Shown here piece by piece: positions 53,815 through 62,583 of a stretch of 64,000 nucleotides of DNA (the stretch's first letter is position 1; every line of letters starts with the position of its first letter). The stretch comes from Duganella aceris. GTDB lineage: Bacteria > Pseudomonadota > Gammaproteobacteria > Burkholderiales > Burkholderiaceae_D. Location: the NCBI RefSeq assembly GCF_011090165.1, contig NZ_JAADJT010000001.1, positions 496,001 to 560,000 of the forward strand. The letters are read 5' to 3'. The notes beneath the pieces are model-generated. The model saw only the letters and a list, made by a program, of their open reading frames with translations, did not search any database and was not told the DNA's origin. Both the position numbers and the translations under genes were made by a program.

Positions 53815-55056
53815 TTACTTGACGGTGTAGCCGTCGGTCAGCGTTTTCAGGAAGGCCACCACGTCGGCGATTTCCCTGTCGTTCAACGCCGGCTTGCCGC
53901 CCGGCTTGCCGCCGAACGGCGCCTCCATGTTGACGTTGCCGTCCATGCCGGCCGGCTGGTCGTCGAATTTATGCACGCCGCCGTCGGCGTTTTTCGGATA
54001 CCACTTCTGCGGCGCGGTATCGCGCTGCACGTAGAAACGCAGCACCTGCTCCAGGCTGTCAAAGCCGCCGTTGTGGAAAAACACCTTGCGCAGCGCCACG
54101 TTGCGCAACGACGGCGTCTTGAAGCGGCCGCAGTATTCCGGGTGGTCGCGCAGGTCGGTGCGCTCCGGGCCGCACAGGCCGAGGTCGAAGTAGCGCGGGT
54201 CGGCGTTGACCGCCAGCTTGCCGTTGCGCGGCACGCCGAGATTGATCAAGCCATAGTCGGTGAACTGCGGGAAGGCGCCGCCCTGCGAAATCCGGCTGAT
54301 ATGGCAGGATGCGCAATTGCCCTTGGTCTCGTCGTTGAACAAGGACAGGCCGCGCAGCTCCTGCGCCGACAATGTGGTCTGCTTGCGCAGATAGGCGTCG
54401 TACTTGCTGGTGTAGGGATAGAAGTCGGCCGGGCTTTCCTGGAACACTTCCAGCGCCATCAGCGCGCCGCGCAGCGCCGCCTGCGGCTGGGCGAAGATAT
54501 CGTCGCCGAAGGTCTTGCGGAACTGCGCCGCCAGCGGACCTTCGCGCAGCCGGACCAGCACCGCCGCCTCATCCTTGTTGCCCATCTCGCGCGGCGACAG
54601 CAGCGGTCCCAGCGCCTGCTCGTGCGCCGACTGCACGCGGCCGTCCCAGTTGTGGCCTCCGGTCGGGCCGGCGTCGACGCTGTCGTCGCCATCGTCGTCG
54701 TGATAGTGCTCGGTGAACGGCGGCACGTTCTGGATGTAGCGCAGCGACGGCACGGCGCGCGTGCCGGGTGTCGCCATGTCGCCGCCGCCCAGCTGCACCG
54801 CCAGCCGGTTGGCCGGGCCGTAGGCATGCGCCGGATCGTGGCAGCTGGCGCAGGAGGCGCGGCCCGATGCGGACAGGCTCGGCTCGCTGAACATGGCGCG
54901 GCCCATCGCGGTCAATTCCGGCACGCTGGGTTGGCGATGTTGCCCGCTGGGCGCGTAGGCGGCGGGCGCTGCGGTCCGGGGAGCGGATGCGGGCGGTGTC
55001 TCGCCATGGCAGCCGGCGAGCAGCGCCGCCAGCGCAAATATATAAATCGTTTTCAT
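53815..55056 (-). CDS. di-haem cytochrome c peroxidase / MauG-family lipoprotein
   Basis: A 413-residue secreted protein with a lipobox LLAGC (Cys16), so it is anchored in a membrane facing the periplasm. Two haem-binding CxxCH sites are present: CASCH at residues 69-73 and a second near residue 250. The intervening SPREMGNKDEAAVL and GLSLFNDETKGNCASCH segments are typical of bacterial cytochrome c peroxidase and MauG relatives, as is the C-terminal KTPSLRNVALRKVFFHNG. The family reduces H2O2 or oxidises protein substrates. It is monocistronic as seen here, converging with the cupin gene three bases away. Confidence 0.88.
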   Translation of the reverse strand: MKTIYIFALAALLAGCHGETPPASAPRTAAPAAYAPSGQHRQPSVPELTAMGRAMFSEPSLSASGRASCASCHDPAHAYGPANRLAVQLGGGDMATPGTRAVPSLRYIQNVPPFTEHYHDDDGDDSVDAGPTGGHNWDGRVQSAHEQALGPLLSPREMGNKDEAAVLVRLREGPLAAQFRKTFGDDIFAQPQAALRGALMALEVFQESPADFYPYTSKYDAYLRKQTTLSAQELRGLSLFNDETKGNCASCHISRISQGGAFPQFTDYGLINLGVPRNGKLAVNADPRYFDLGLCGPERTDLRDHPEYCGRFKTPSLRNVALRKVFFHNGGFDSLEQVLRFYVQRDTAPQKWYPKNADGGVHKFDDQPAGMDGNVNMEAPFGGKPGGKPALNDREIADVVAFLKTLTDGYTVK

Positions 55057-55203
55057 GCAGCCATCCTAACAATATGACATGACGGCTACATGACTGATAT
55101 TCAACGATACAAAACGATACTTTATAGCCCGATTCATTTCATCGTCCTGACATATTTGGTGCCTAGCATGAGCCGTTTTCACACCTACCCTGAAGGCACA
55201 AAG

Positions 55204-57345
55204 ATGAAAAACCCATTGCACCTGGCGCTGCGGCCCCTGCCGCTGACCTTGCTGTCGCTCGGCATCGGCGCCGGACTGGCCGCCTGCGGCAGCTCCTCCT
55301 CCGACGACGTGCCGAGCATCAAGGGCCAAGTGGTCGGCAGCTACTATGAAAACGCGGTGGTCTGCCTGGAGAGCACCAGCGCCAAGCTCACCTGCGACAG
55401 CAACTCCGGCACCGTGCGCACCGCCGCCGACGGCAGCTTCACCGTCACCGGCGCCGACAAGGGCGCGCTGCTGGTCACGGTCGGCACCGACGCCATCCGC
55501 CACGAAGCCATCGGCGACGCCGGCGTCAAGGTGACGCAGAAGCTGGTGTTCCGCGCGCCGAACGGCCACGGCGGCATCATCGACGCCATCTCCACCGAAG
55601 TGGCGACGCTGATGGACGCCAACGGCGGCGACTTCGCCGCCGCCAGCAGCCAGCTGGCCGCGCGCATCGGCGTCAGCGAAGGCAACCTGCTGGCCGACGT
55701 CAACAAGATTTCCGGCGACGACCAGGCCAAGCTGAAAACCGAGAACGACACCTTCACCGCCGTGATCGCCGCTGCCGGCACGCAGAGCGCCACGGCCGAC
55801 GTGGCCAGCGCCATCAGCGCCGGCGCCGCGCTGGGCAACATCAAGAACATCGTCGTCATCTACGCGGAAAACCGTGGTTTCGACAACTTGTACGGCCTGT
55901 TCCCCGGCGCCAACGGCGTACCGGGCGTGAACCCGACCGCGACCGCCGCCTACGTGCCGCAGAAGGACATCGACGGCAGCACGCTGCCGGTACTGCCGCC
56001 GACCTGGGGCGGCATGACCGCCGCCGGCCAGAGCCTGGTGATCACGCAGGCGCAATCGGCCAACCTGCCGAACAAGCCGTTCCAGATCGACGACGTCAAC
56101 AGCCCGATCGCGATGGCGCAATCGGTGATCTCGCGCGACCTGGTGCACCGCTTCTACAACAACCAGATGCAGATCAACGGCGGCGCCAACGACAAGTTCG
56201 CGGCCTATTCGGACGCCGGCGGCCTGACCATGGGCTACTACGACGGCAGCAAGATGAAGATGTGGGACATCGCCAAGCAATACGCGCTGGCCGACAACCT
56301 GTACATCGGCGCCTTCGGCGGCTCGTTCCTGACGCACCAGTACCTGATCTGCGCCTGCGCGCCGCAATACCCGAACGCCGACAAGTCGGTGGCGTCCGGC
56401 TCGATCGCCAAGATCGACCTCGACGCCAAGGGCAACTTCCTGCGCCTGACGCCGTCCGCCACCGCGCCGACCAGCGTGCTGAACGGCGCACCGGCCTACG
56501 CCAACGACGGCGCCATCACGCCGGCCGACGCGACCGGCATGTTCTACGCGGTCAACACCATGCAGCCGCCGTACCAGCCGAGCAGCAACAGCTTTGCCGC
56601 CGACGACAGCAGCCACCTGTACGCCGACACCAGCAAGGCCACCACCCTGCCGCCGCAGACGCAGAAGAACATCGGCGATATGCTGAGCGGCAAAAACATC
56701 GACTGGGCCTGGTACGCCGGCGCCTGGAAGGACACGACCGCCGCCACCACCGGCGCGACCCGTGGCGCGATCAACAATCCGCCGAACTTCCAGTTCCACC
56801 ACCAGCCGTTCAACTACTACGCCAACATGGACCCGGTGAAGAGCCCGGCCTACCGCGCCGCGCACCTGAAGGACTACGACACGCAATTCGTCGCCGACGC
56901 CGCCGCCGGCACGTTGCCCGCTGTCGCGTTCTACAAACCGCAAGGCAATCTGAACCAGCACGCCGGTTATGCATCCGTGGCCGACGGCGACGCGCACATC
57001 GCCGACGTGATCGCCAAGCTGAAGAAGAGTCCGCAGTGGAAGAACATGCTGGTGATCGTCACCTACGATGAGAACGGCGGCTTCTACGACCACGCCAGCC
57101 CGCCGAAGGGCGACCGCTGGGGTCCGGGCACGCGGGTGCCGGCGATCATCGTCTCGCCGTACGTGAAGAAGGGCAGCGTCGACCACACGCAATATGATTC
57201 GGCCTCGATCCTGCGCGCGATCACGCACCGCTTCAACCTGCCGGTGCTGGACGGCCTGAGCGTGCGCGACAAGGCACTGGCCGCCAACGGCGCCAAGCCG
57301 ATGGGCGACTTCAGCGCCGCGCTGGCGCTGACGCCACAAGAGTAA
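55204..57345 (+). CDS. phosphoesterase-family lipoprotein (acid phosphatase / phospholipase C-like)
   Basis: A 713-residue exported lipoprotein: signal peptide with LAAC (Cys28), then a ~180-residue N-terminal region with a carboxypeptidase-like segment (SIKGQVVGSYYENAVVCL). The phosphoesterase domain starts at about residue 214 (NIVVIYAENRGFDNLYGLFPG). The metal and nucleophile signature ENRGFDN (E-N-x-S/G-F-D) and the C-terminal YDENGGFYDHASPP and GPGTRVPAIIVSPYVKKG match the AcpA/PlcC family. It releases phosphate from phosphomonoesters or phospholipids outside the cytoplasm. ATG 55204 was chosen because the signal peptide begins there. Confidence 0.87.
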   Translation: MKNPLHLALRPLPLTLLSLGIGAGLAACGSSSSDDVPSIKGQVVGSYYENAVVCLESTSAKLTCDSNSGTVRTAADGSFTVTGADKGALLVTVGTDAIRHEAIGDAGVKVTQKLVFRAPNGHGGIIDAISTEVATLMDANGGDFAAASSQLAARIGVSEGNLLADVNKISGDDQAKLKTENDTFTAVIAAAGTQSATADVASAISAGAALGNIKNIVVIYAENRGFDNLYGLFPGANGVPGVNPTATAAYVPQKDIDGSTLPVLPPTWGGMTAAGQSLVITQAQSANLPNKPFQIDDVNSPIAMAQSVISRDLVHRFYNNQMQINGGANDKFAAYSDAGGLTMGYYDGSKMKMWDIAKQYALADNLYIGAFGGSFLTHQYLICACAPQYPNADKSVASGSIAKIDLDAKGNFLRLTPSATAPTSVLNGAPAYANDGAITPADATGMFYAVNTMQPPYQPSSNSFAADDSSHLYADTSKATTLPPQTQKNIGDMLSGKNIDWAWYAGAWKDTTAATTGATRGAINNPPNFQFHHQPFNYYANMDPVKSPAYRAAHLKDYDTQFVADAAAGTLPAVAFYKPQGNLNQHAGYASVADGDAHIADVIAKLKKSPQWKNMLVIVTYDENGGFYDHASPPKGDRWGPGTRVPAIIVSPYVKKGSVDHTQYDSASILRAITHRFNLPVLDGLSVRDKALAANGAKPMGDFSAALALTPQE

Positions 57346-57352
57346 GTCCTAC

Positions 57353-57442
57353 TCCGGGGTCAGAGCTAAAAACTGGACACGGGCTCTACCGTAGCGGCTG
57401 CTACGGTAGAGCCCGTGTCCAGTTTTTAGCTCTGACCCCGGA
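57353..57442. repeat. perfect 43-bp-arm inverted repeat, REP-like / bidirectional terminator
   Basis: Arms 57353-57395 and 57400-57442 are exact reverse complements around the four-base loop GGCT. The outer part contains GGGGTCAGAGC, a motif I associate with REP elements of Oxalobacteraceae (from memory, not searched). It fills almost the whole gap between two convergent genes, so it may terminate both. No transposase is adjacent. Confidence 0.85.
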
Positions 57443-57443
57443 T

Positions 57444-58802
57444 TTAGAAGTCAACGGTCACGGTCAGGCCGGCGCCGTCGTCGCCTTGCGACAGGCTGAT
57501 CGTGCCGTCGTTGCGCTCGGCGGCGCGTTCGGCGATCGCCAGCCCCAGGCCGCTGCCGGATTGCTCCTGCCCCGGCACCCGGTAGAATCGCTCGAACACC
57601 TTCTGCCGCAACGCCGGCGCGATGCCCGGCCCCTGGTCGGCGATCGTCAGCCGGTAGCCCTGCTCGCGCGCCGCCAGCCGCACCGCGATCCGTCCCGCCT
57701 CCGGCGAATACTTGATGGCATTGCTGATCAGGTTATCCAGCAGCGCGGCCATGCTTTCCACGTGCATCGGCATCGCGCCCGTCGCCTCCGACTGGAATTC
57801 GATGTCGATCCCGCGCTGCAGCGCCAGCGGCGCGGCCGCCGCCAGCCGTCCGCGCACGAAGCCGCTCAGCTCGGTCGTCGGCAGCGGTTCGGCGCCCGGC
57901 TCGGCGCGCGCGCGTTCGAACGCCAGCAACTGGTGCACCATGTGCGTCGCCCGCGCCACGCCGTCGCGCAGGCCCTGCCCCGCTTCGGCGCTGCGCTCGG
58001 CGTTGTCCATCACGCTGCGGCTCAGCAGCCGGTGGGCGTTGATCTGGATCGCCGCCAGCGGCGTCTTCAGCTCGTGCGCGGCGTCGGTGAGGAATTCGTG
58101 CTCGCGATCGATGCGCTGGCTTAGCCGCATCATCAGCCGGTTGATCGCGGTCACCAGCGGCGACAGTTCGCGGTACTTGGAGTCCGGCAGCGCGGTCAGG
58201 TCGAACACCGAGCGCTGTTCGATCTCTTCGGCGATCGAGCGCAACGGCCGCAGCCCGATGCCGACGATCAGCCACGCCGGCAACAACAACAGCGGCAAGC
58301 TGAACACCGTCGACGACAGCAAAAAGCTGACGCCGCTGAAACTCAGCATCCATTCGTCGTCGACCTCGTGGCTGCGCTCGACCACCAGCCCGCTGCCGGT
58401 GTCGCGCTCCACCGCGCTGACCCAGGCGTTGGCCTTGTATGCGGCGGCGCTGCCCGGCGCCGGCAGCGTGTCCGGCAGCTCCGGCTGCGAGTTGAACACC
58501 AGTGCGCCCTGCCGCCACACGCGCAGCCGCACCCGCGAGTGGTAGTCCAGTTCGCGGAACATTTCCTTGCGCACCGCTTCCAGTTCGGTGGCGGCGTCGC
58601 GCACCCGCGCCGGGCTGTCGGCGATCTCGCGCAGGTGCAGCAGCACTTCGCGCGTGTGCGCGGCGTTTTCGCTGGCGGTGCGGTTGCGCTGCGTGGCCTT
58701 GGCTTCGAACGCGACATAAGTGAACCCGGCCAGCGCCACCAGCACGATGACGCCGCCGAAGCCCAGCATCAGCCGGCGGAACAGCGACGAGGGTTTATTC
58801 AT
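57444..58802 (-). CDS. sensor histidine kinase (QseC/TctE-like)
   Basis: A 452-residue inner-membrane kinase: first membrane helix at about 12-31 (MLGFGGVIVLVALAGFTYVAF), a periplasmic sensor of ~130 residues, and a second helix (FSLPLLLLPAWLIVGIGL). These are followed by a HAMP-like linker, the H-box AAHELKTPLAAIQ (His near 244), the N-box DNLISNAIKYSPEAG, and G-boxes DQGPGIAP and GSGLGLAIAERAA. It is encoded five bases after its response regulator. The stimulus is unknown. The REP-like inverted repeat lies just past its stop. Confidence 0.93.
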   Translation of the reverse strand: MNKPSSLFRRLMLGFGGVIVLVALAGFTYVAFEAKATQRNRTASENAAHTREVLLHLREIADSPARVRDAATELEAVRKEMFRELDYHSRVRLRVWRQGALVFNSQPELPDTLPAPGSAAAYKANAWVSAVERDTGSGLVVERSHEVDDEWMLSFSGVSFLLSSTVFSLPLLLLPAWLIVGIGLRPLRSIAEEIEQRSVFDLTALPDSKYRELSPLVTAINRLMMRLSQRIDREHEFLTDAAHELKTPLAAIQINAHRLLSRSVMDNAERSAEAGQGLRDGVARATHMVHQLLAFERARAEPGAEPLPTTELSGFVRGRLAAAAPLALQRGIDIEFQSEATGAMPMHVESMAALLDNLISNAIKYSPEAGRIAVRLAAREQGYRLTIADQGPGIAPALRQKVFERFYRVPGQEQSGSGLGLAIAERAAERNDGTISLSQGDDGAGLTVTVDF

Positions 58803-58807
58803 CGCGG

Positions 58808-59485
58808 TTACTCATGGCCGCGCTGCACCATGTAGCCGACCCCGCGCACGGTGCGGATCACCCGGTCGCCGATCTTCTTGCGCAGGTTGGAGATGTGCAC
58901 GTCCAAGGTCTGTCCTTCGCTGTGCGGCAGCACGCCCTGCTCCAGCTCGGCGCGGGTCAGCACCCGGCCCGATTCCTTCATCAGCGTCAGCAGCAGCGCG
59001 AACTCGGTGCGCGACAGCGATACCGCCGCGCCGGCGCGCGTCACCAGCATGCGGCTTTCGTCGAGCACCAGCTCGCCCGAGCGCCACAGCGCTTCGACCC
59101 CGTCGACATTGCCGCTGCTGCGGCGCACGATGGCGCGCAGCCGCACCAGCAGTTCCGGGATCTCGAACGGTTTGATCAGGTAATCGTCGGCGCCGCCGTT
59201 GAAGCCGTTGAGCCGGTCCTCCAGGCTGTCGCGCGCGGTCATGATCAGCACCGGCAGCCCCAATCCCTGCGCCCGCAGCTCGCGCAGCAGCGTGGCGCCG
59301 TCGCCGTCCGGCAGGCCGAGGTCGAGCAGCACCGCGTCGAACTGGCCGGCCGGCGCCTCGGCGTGGATGCGCGCCACCGCGCCCTCCGCCATGCGCACCC
59401 AGACCACCGCGTGGCCCTCGTCCTGGAACACCGCCAGCAGCGCCCGGCCGATCGCCAGGTCGTCTTCGATCATCAGTATTTTCAT
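58808..59485 (-). CDS. OmpR/PhoB-family response regulator
   Basis: A 225-residue regulator: receiver domain with acidic pocket EDD (8-9), phospho-acceptor D55 in LLDLGLPDG, switch Thr in VLIMTARDS and Lys in DDYLIKPF. A winged-helix domain follows (LSRTEFALLLTLMKESGRVLTRAELEQ, then DVHISNLRKKIG and IRTVRGVGYM). The start is the ATG at 59483-59485, because MKILMIEDD is the canonical N-terminus; the longer frame adds 21 unrelated residues. It is paired with the kinase that follows. Confidence 0.94.
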   Translation of the reverse strand: MKILMIEDDLAIGRALLAVFQDEGHAVVWVRMAEGAVARIHAEAPAGQFDAVLLDLGLPDGDGATLLRELRAQGLGLPVLIMTARDSLEDRLNGFNGGADDYLIKPFEIPELLVRLRAIVRRSSGNVDGVEALWRSGELVLDESRMLVTRAGAAVSLSRTEFALLLTLMKESGRVLTRAELEQGVLPHSEGQTLDVHISNLRKKIGDRVIRTVRGVGYMVQRGHE

Positions 59486-59698
59486 GACGGCAGTGTAGCA
59501 GCGCAGGCCGTTTGTAGTCGAATTACGGCGGCGTCGGAAAAACGCCACAGCCCGGTTTCAGGCGGCAATCGGCGCGAAATCAGACACTTGGCGGCCAATC
59601 TTCAGGCTTCCTTTATGCCGGCGCCACGCCGCAATTGACCCTGTTTTTCTTCTATTACATCATTCATTGGCAATCATAATAATTAATCAGGAGACCTC

Positions 59699-62521
59699 AT
59701 GACCCCGTTCCGACTCAAGCCGGTGGCCGCCGCGTGCGCGCTGTTACTGCTTGCCCACAGCGCCCAGGCGCAACAAGCCGCTGCCGACGACAGCAAGCCA
59801 GAAACCAAACCCAAGGCCGAGGCCGACGTCGCCGTCGTCACCGTGGCCGGCATCCGCCGCGGCATCGAGGAGGCGATCTCGATCAAGAAGAATTCGAGCT
59901 CCATCGTCGAGGCCATTTCGGCCGAGGACATCGGCAAGCTGCCCGACAACACCGTGGCCGAGTCGATCTCGCGCCTGTCCGGCGTCACCACCCAGCGCAA
60001 CAAGACCAACGGCAAGGCCACCGACGTCAGCGTGCGCGGCCTGTCGCCGAGCTTCAACGGCTCGCTGCTCAACGGCCGCGAGCAAGCGTCCACCAGCGAC
60101 GCCCGCAGCCCGGAGTTCGACCTGTTCCCGTCCGAGCTGACCGGCTCGGTGCTGGTGTACAAGACCCCGGACGCCAGCCTGATGGGCCAGGGCCTGGCCT
60201 CGACCATCGACCTGCGCACGCTGCGCCCGCTCGACTTCGGCAAGCGAGTGCTGGCCGCCAGCGCGCGCAAGGAGCGCATTGGCTTCGATTCCGGCTCCGA
60301 CATTGGCTCGGGCCACCGCGTCACCTTCACCTATGTCGACCAGTTCGCCAACCGCACCATCGGCCTGTCGCTTGGTCTGACCAAGTTCAAGCAGGACAAC
60401 GGCGGCGAGCTGAAGTTCGACAGCTGGGGCGGCGGCACCACCGACATGCCGTATGAAGGCGGCACCGCCAAGGCGCCGAGCGGCTTCCTGGCCGAGACCT
60501 CGCGCCGCAAGAACGACCGCGACGGCGCCTCGCTGACGCTGCAATACAAGCCGAACCAGAACTTCCGCTCCACCGTCGACGTGTTCTACTCGCGCGGCGA
60601 CGAGAGCACCAAGAAGACCGGTATCGAAGGCGCGGTGGCCGGCAGCACCGGTCTGTACGATCCGATCGGCGTGCTGTCCAACGCGGTGGTCAGCAACGGC
60701 GTCGCCACCAGCGGCACCATCAGCAACTACAAGGCCGACGTGCGCAACCACGTGTACTCCAACACCGACCGCCTGGCTTCGTTCGGCTGGAACAATGAAC
60801 TCAAGCTGGACGACAAATGGCGCGCCGAGGCCGACCTGTCGTACTCGCACGGTGTAAAGAACATCTCCAACTACGAAACCACCGCCGGCCAGCCGGGCAA
60901 CGTGCCGGCCGGCCAGCTCGGTTCGGTCACCTTCAGCGGCTTCAACGGCACCAACTTCGCCAACGTGGTCTACAAGCCGAGCCTGGATTACTCCAACCGC
61001 AACGTGGCGGTGCTGACCGACGTCGACGGCTGGGGCGGCGGACCGACCTCGCCGCAGGCCGGCTACGTCAGCCTGCCCAACATCGACGACACCGTCAAGA
61101 GCCTGCGCCTGACCGCGCACCGCGAACTGGACTGGGGTCCGCTGGTCAGCACCCATTTCGGCGTCAACTACACCAAGCGCGACAAGTCGCGCACCGGGCA
61201 GGAAGGCCGCTTGTCGGTCAAGGGCAGCGACGGCTACGCCAGCGCCGCCATCCCGGGCACGGCGGTGGAACAGGCCGGCGCCTCCGGCATCATGGTGGCG
61301 TCGTTCGACCCGACCGGCACGCTGGGCAGCATCTATGAACTGAACCGCTGGGTCGACTCGACCGTGCTGGCGCGCGACTGGACCGTCGGAGAGAAGGTCG
61401 CCACCGCGTATGCGATGGCCGACCTCGACGGCAGCCTGATGTCGCTGCCGTACAGCGGCAACTTCGGCCTGCAGGTGGTCAACACCAAGCAGGAGGCCAG
61501 CGGCAACCAGGTCGACTTGGCGAACTGCACCGGCATCACCGTCGAAACCTGCCCGTACAGCGTGCGCACCGGCGGCACCTCCTACACCAATGTGCTGCCG
61601 AGCCTGAACATCGCGTTCGACCTGGGCCACGAGCAAAAGCTGCGCCTCGGCGCCGGCAAGCAGATCTCGCGCGCCAACCTGGACAACATGAAGGCCAGCT
61701 TGGACTTCTCGGTGCAGAACGCGACCTCGGTGGCGCCGGCCCTGAGCGGTTTCGCCGGCAATCCGGAGCTGAAGCCTTACCAGGCGCGCTCGCTGGACCT
61801 GTCGTATGAAAAATACTTCGGCAAAAAGGGGTATGTCAGCTTCGCTGGCTTCATGAAGAAGCTGGACAACTACATCATCAACGCGCCGGAGCAGTTCGAC
61901 TTCAAGCCCTACACCAGCGCCAACACGCCGCTGCCGACCACCGGCCCGTTCGCCGGCTCGACCGTCGGCTTCCTGACCAAGCCGCAGAATGGCTCGGGCG
62001 GCAATATGCACGGCTACGAGTTCGCGCTCAACGTACCGTTCTCGCTGGCGACCGATTGGCTCGACGGCTTCGGCGCGGCGGCCAACTACTCGTTCACCGA
62101 CAGCTCGGTGCGGCTGCCGACCAGCGGCTTCGTGTCGCCGCAGAACAGCCCGGTGTTCAACGGCGCCGTGTCGGACATCAGCCTGCCCGGCTTGTCGAAG
62201 CACGTCAGCAGCCTGCGTCTGTACTACGAGAACAACGGCCTGCAACTGGCGTGGGCTGCGCACCGCCGCTCCAGCTTCGTCGGCCAGATCCTCGACTACC
62301 GCAGCGATTCGCAGTTCACCTTTATCAAGGGCGAGACCATCGTCGATCTGCAGGCCTCGTACGAGTTCCAGCGCGGCTGGCTGAAGGGCGTCTCGGTATT
62401 CCTGCAAGGGCATAACTGGACCAACGAGCCGTTCCGCGAATACACCTCGGACCCGAACCAGATCACCAACACGGTGGTGTACGGACGGACCTATACGGCG
62501 GGTCTGAACTTCAAGTTTTAA
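59699..62521 (+). CDS. TonB-dependent outer-membrane receptor
   Basis: A 940-residue receptor. The signal peptide is cleaved after AHSAQA, and the mature N-terminus is short and charged. The plug begins at VAGIRRGIEEAISIKKNSSSIVEAI with EDIGKLPDNTVAESISRLSGV and VRGLSPSFNGSLLNGREQ, the pattern of the Xanthomonas/Caulobacter-type receptors that take up plant or polymer-derived sugars. The 22-strand barrel ends in the aromatic GRTYTAGLNFKF. AGGAG precedes the ATG. The alpha-amylase and halogenase genes that follow suggest a maltodextrin or starch-related substrate (inference). Confidence 0.93.
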   Translation: MTPFRLKPVAAACALLLLAHSAQAQQAAADDSKPETKPKAEADVAVVTVAGIRRGIEEAISIKKNSSSIVEAISAEDIGKLPDNTVAESISRLSGVTTQRNKTNGKATDVSVRGLSPSFNGSLLNGREQASTSDARSPEFDLFPSELTGSVLVYKTPDASLMGQGLASTIDLRTLRPLDFGKRVLAASARKERIGFDSGSDIGSGHRVTFTYVDQFANRTIGLSLGLTKFKQDNGGELKFDSWGGGTTDMPYEGGTAKAPSGFLAETSRRKNDRDGASLTLQYKPNQNFRSTVDVFYSRGDESTKKTGIEGAVAGSTGLYDPIGVLSNAVVSNGVATSGTISNYKADVRNHVYSNTDRLASFGWNNELKLDDKWRAEADLSYSHGVKNISNYETTAGQPGNVPAGQLGSVTFSGFNGTNFANVVYKPSLDYSNRNVAVLTDVDGWGGGPTSPQAGYVSLPNIDDTVKSLRLTAHRELDWGPLVSTHFGVNYTKRDKSRTGQEGRLSVKGSDGYASAAIPGTAVEQAGASGIMVASFDPTGTLGSIYELNRWVDSTVLARDWTVGEKVATAYAMADLDGSLMSLPYSGNFGLQVVNTKQEASGNQVDLANCTGITVETCPYSVRTGGTSYTNVLPSLNIAFDLGHEQKLRLGAGKQISRANLDNMKASLDFSVQNATSVAPALSGFAGNPELKPYQARSLDLSYEKYFGKKGYVSFAGFMKKLDNYIINAPEQFDFKPYTSANTPLPTTGPFAGSTVGFLTKPQNGSGGNMHGYEFALNVPFSLATDWLDGFGAAANYSFTDSSVRLPTSGFVSPQNSPVFNGAVSDISLPGLSKHVSSLRLYYENNGLQLAWAAHRRSSFVGQILDYRSDSQFTFIKGETIVDLQASYEFQRGWLKGVSVFLQGHNWTNEPFREYTSDPNQITNTVVYGRTYTAGLNFKF

Positions 62522-62532
62522 GCGCGTGCTTA

Positions 62533-62572
62533 CCGGATGCGCCGCCCCCTCGCGGCGCATCCGGCTTTTTTT
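62533..62572 (+). terminator. intrinsic terminator after the TonB receptor gene
   Basis: A perfect 13-bp GC-rich stem (62533-62545 with 62552-62564), a six-base loop and a run of seven T starting at 62566. It lies 12 bases after the receptor stop and 12 before the amylase gene. Part of transcription may read through. Confidence 0.9.
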
Positions 62573-62583
62573 ATCGGTCCATC

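Noticed and set aside
55057-55203. Pho box upstream of the phosphoesterase gene
   Set aside because: Repeated CATGAC sequences are present, but they do not match the CTGTCAT-N4 direct-repeat pattern well enough to support PhoB binding.
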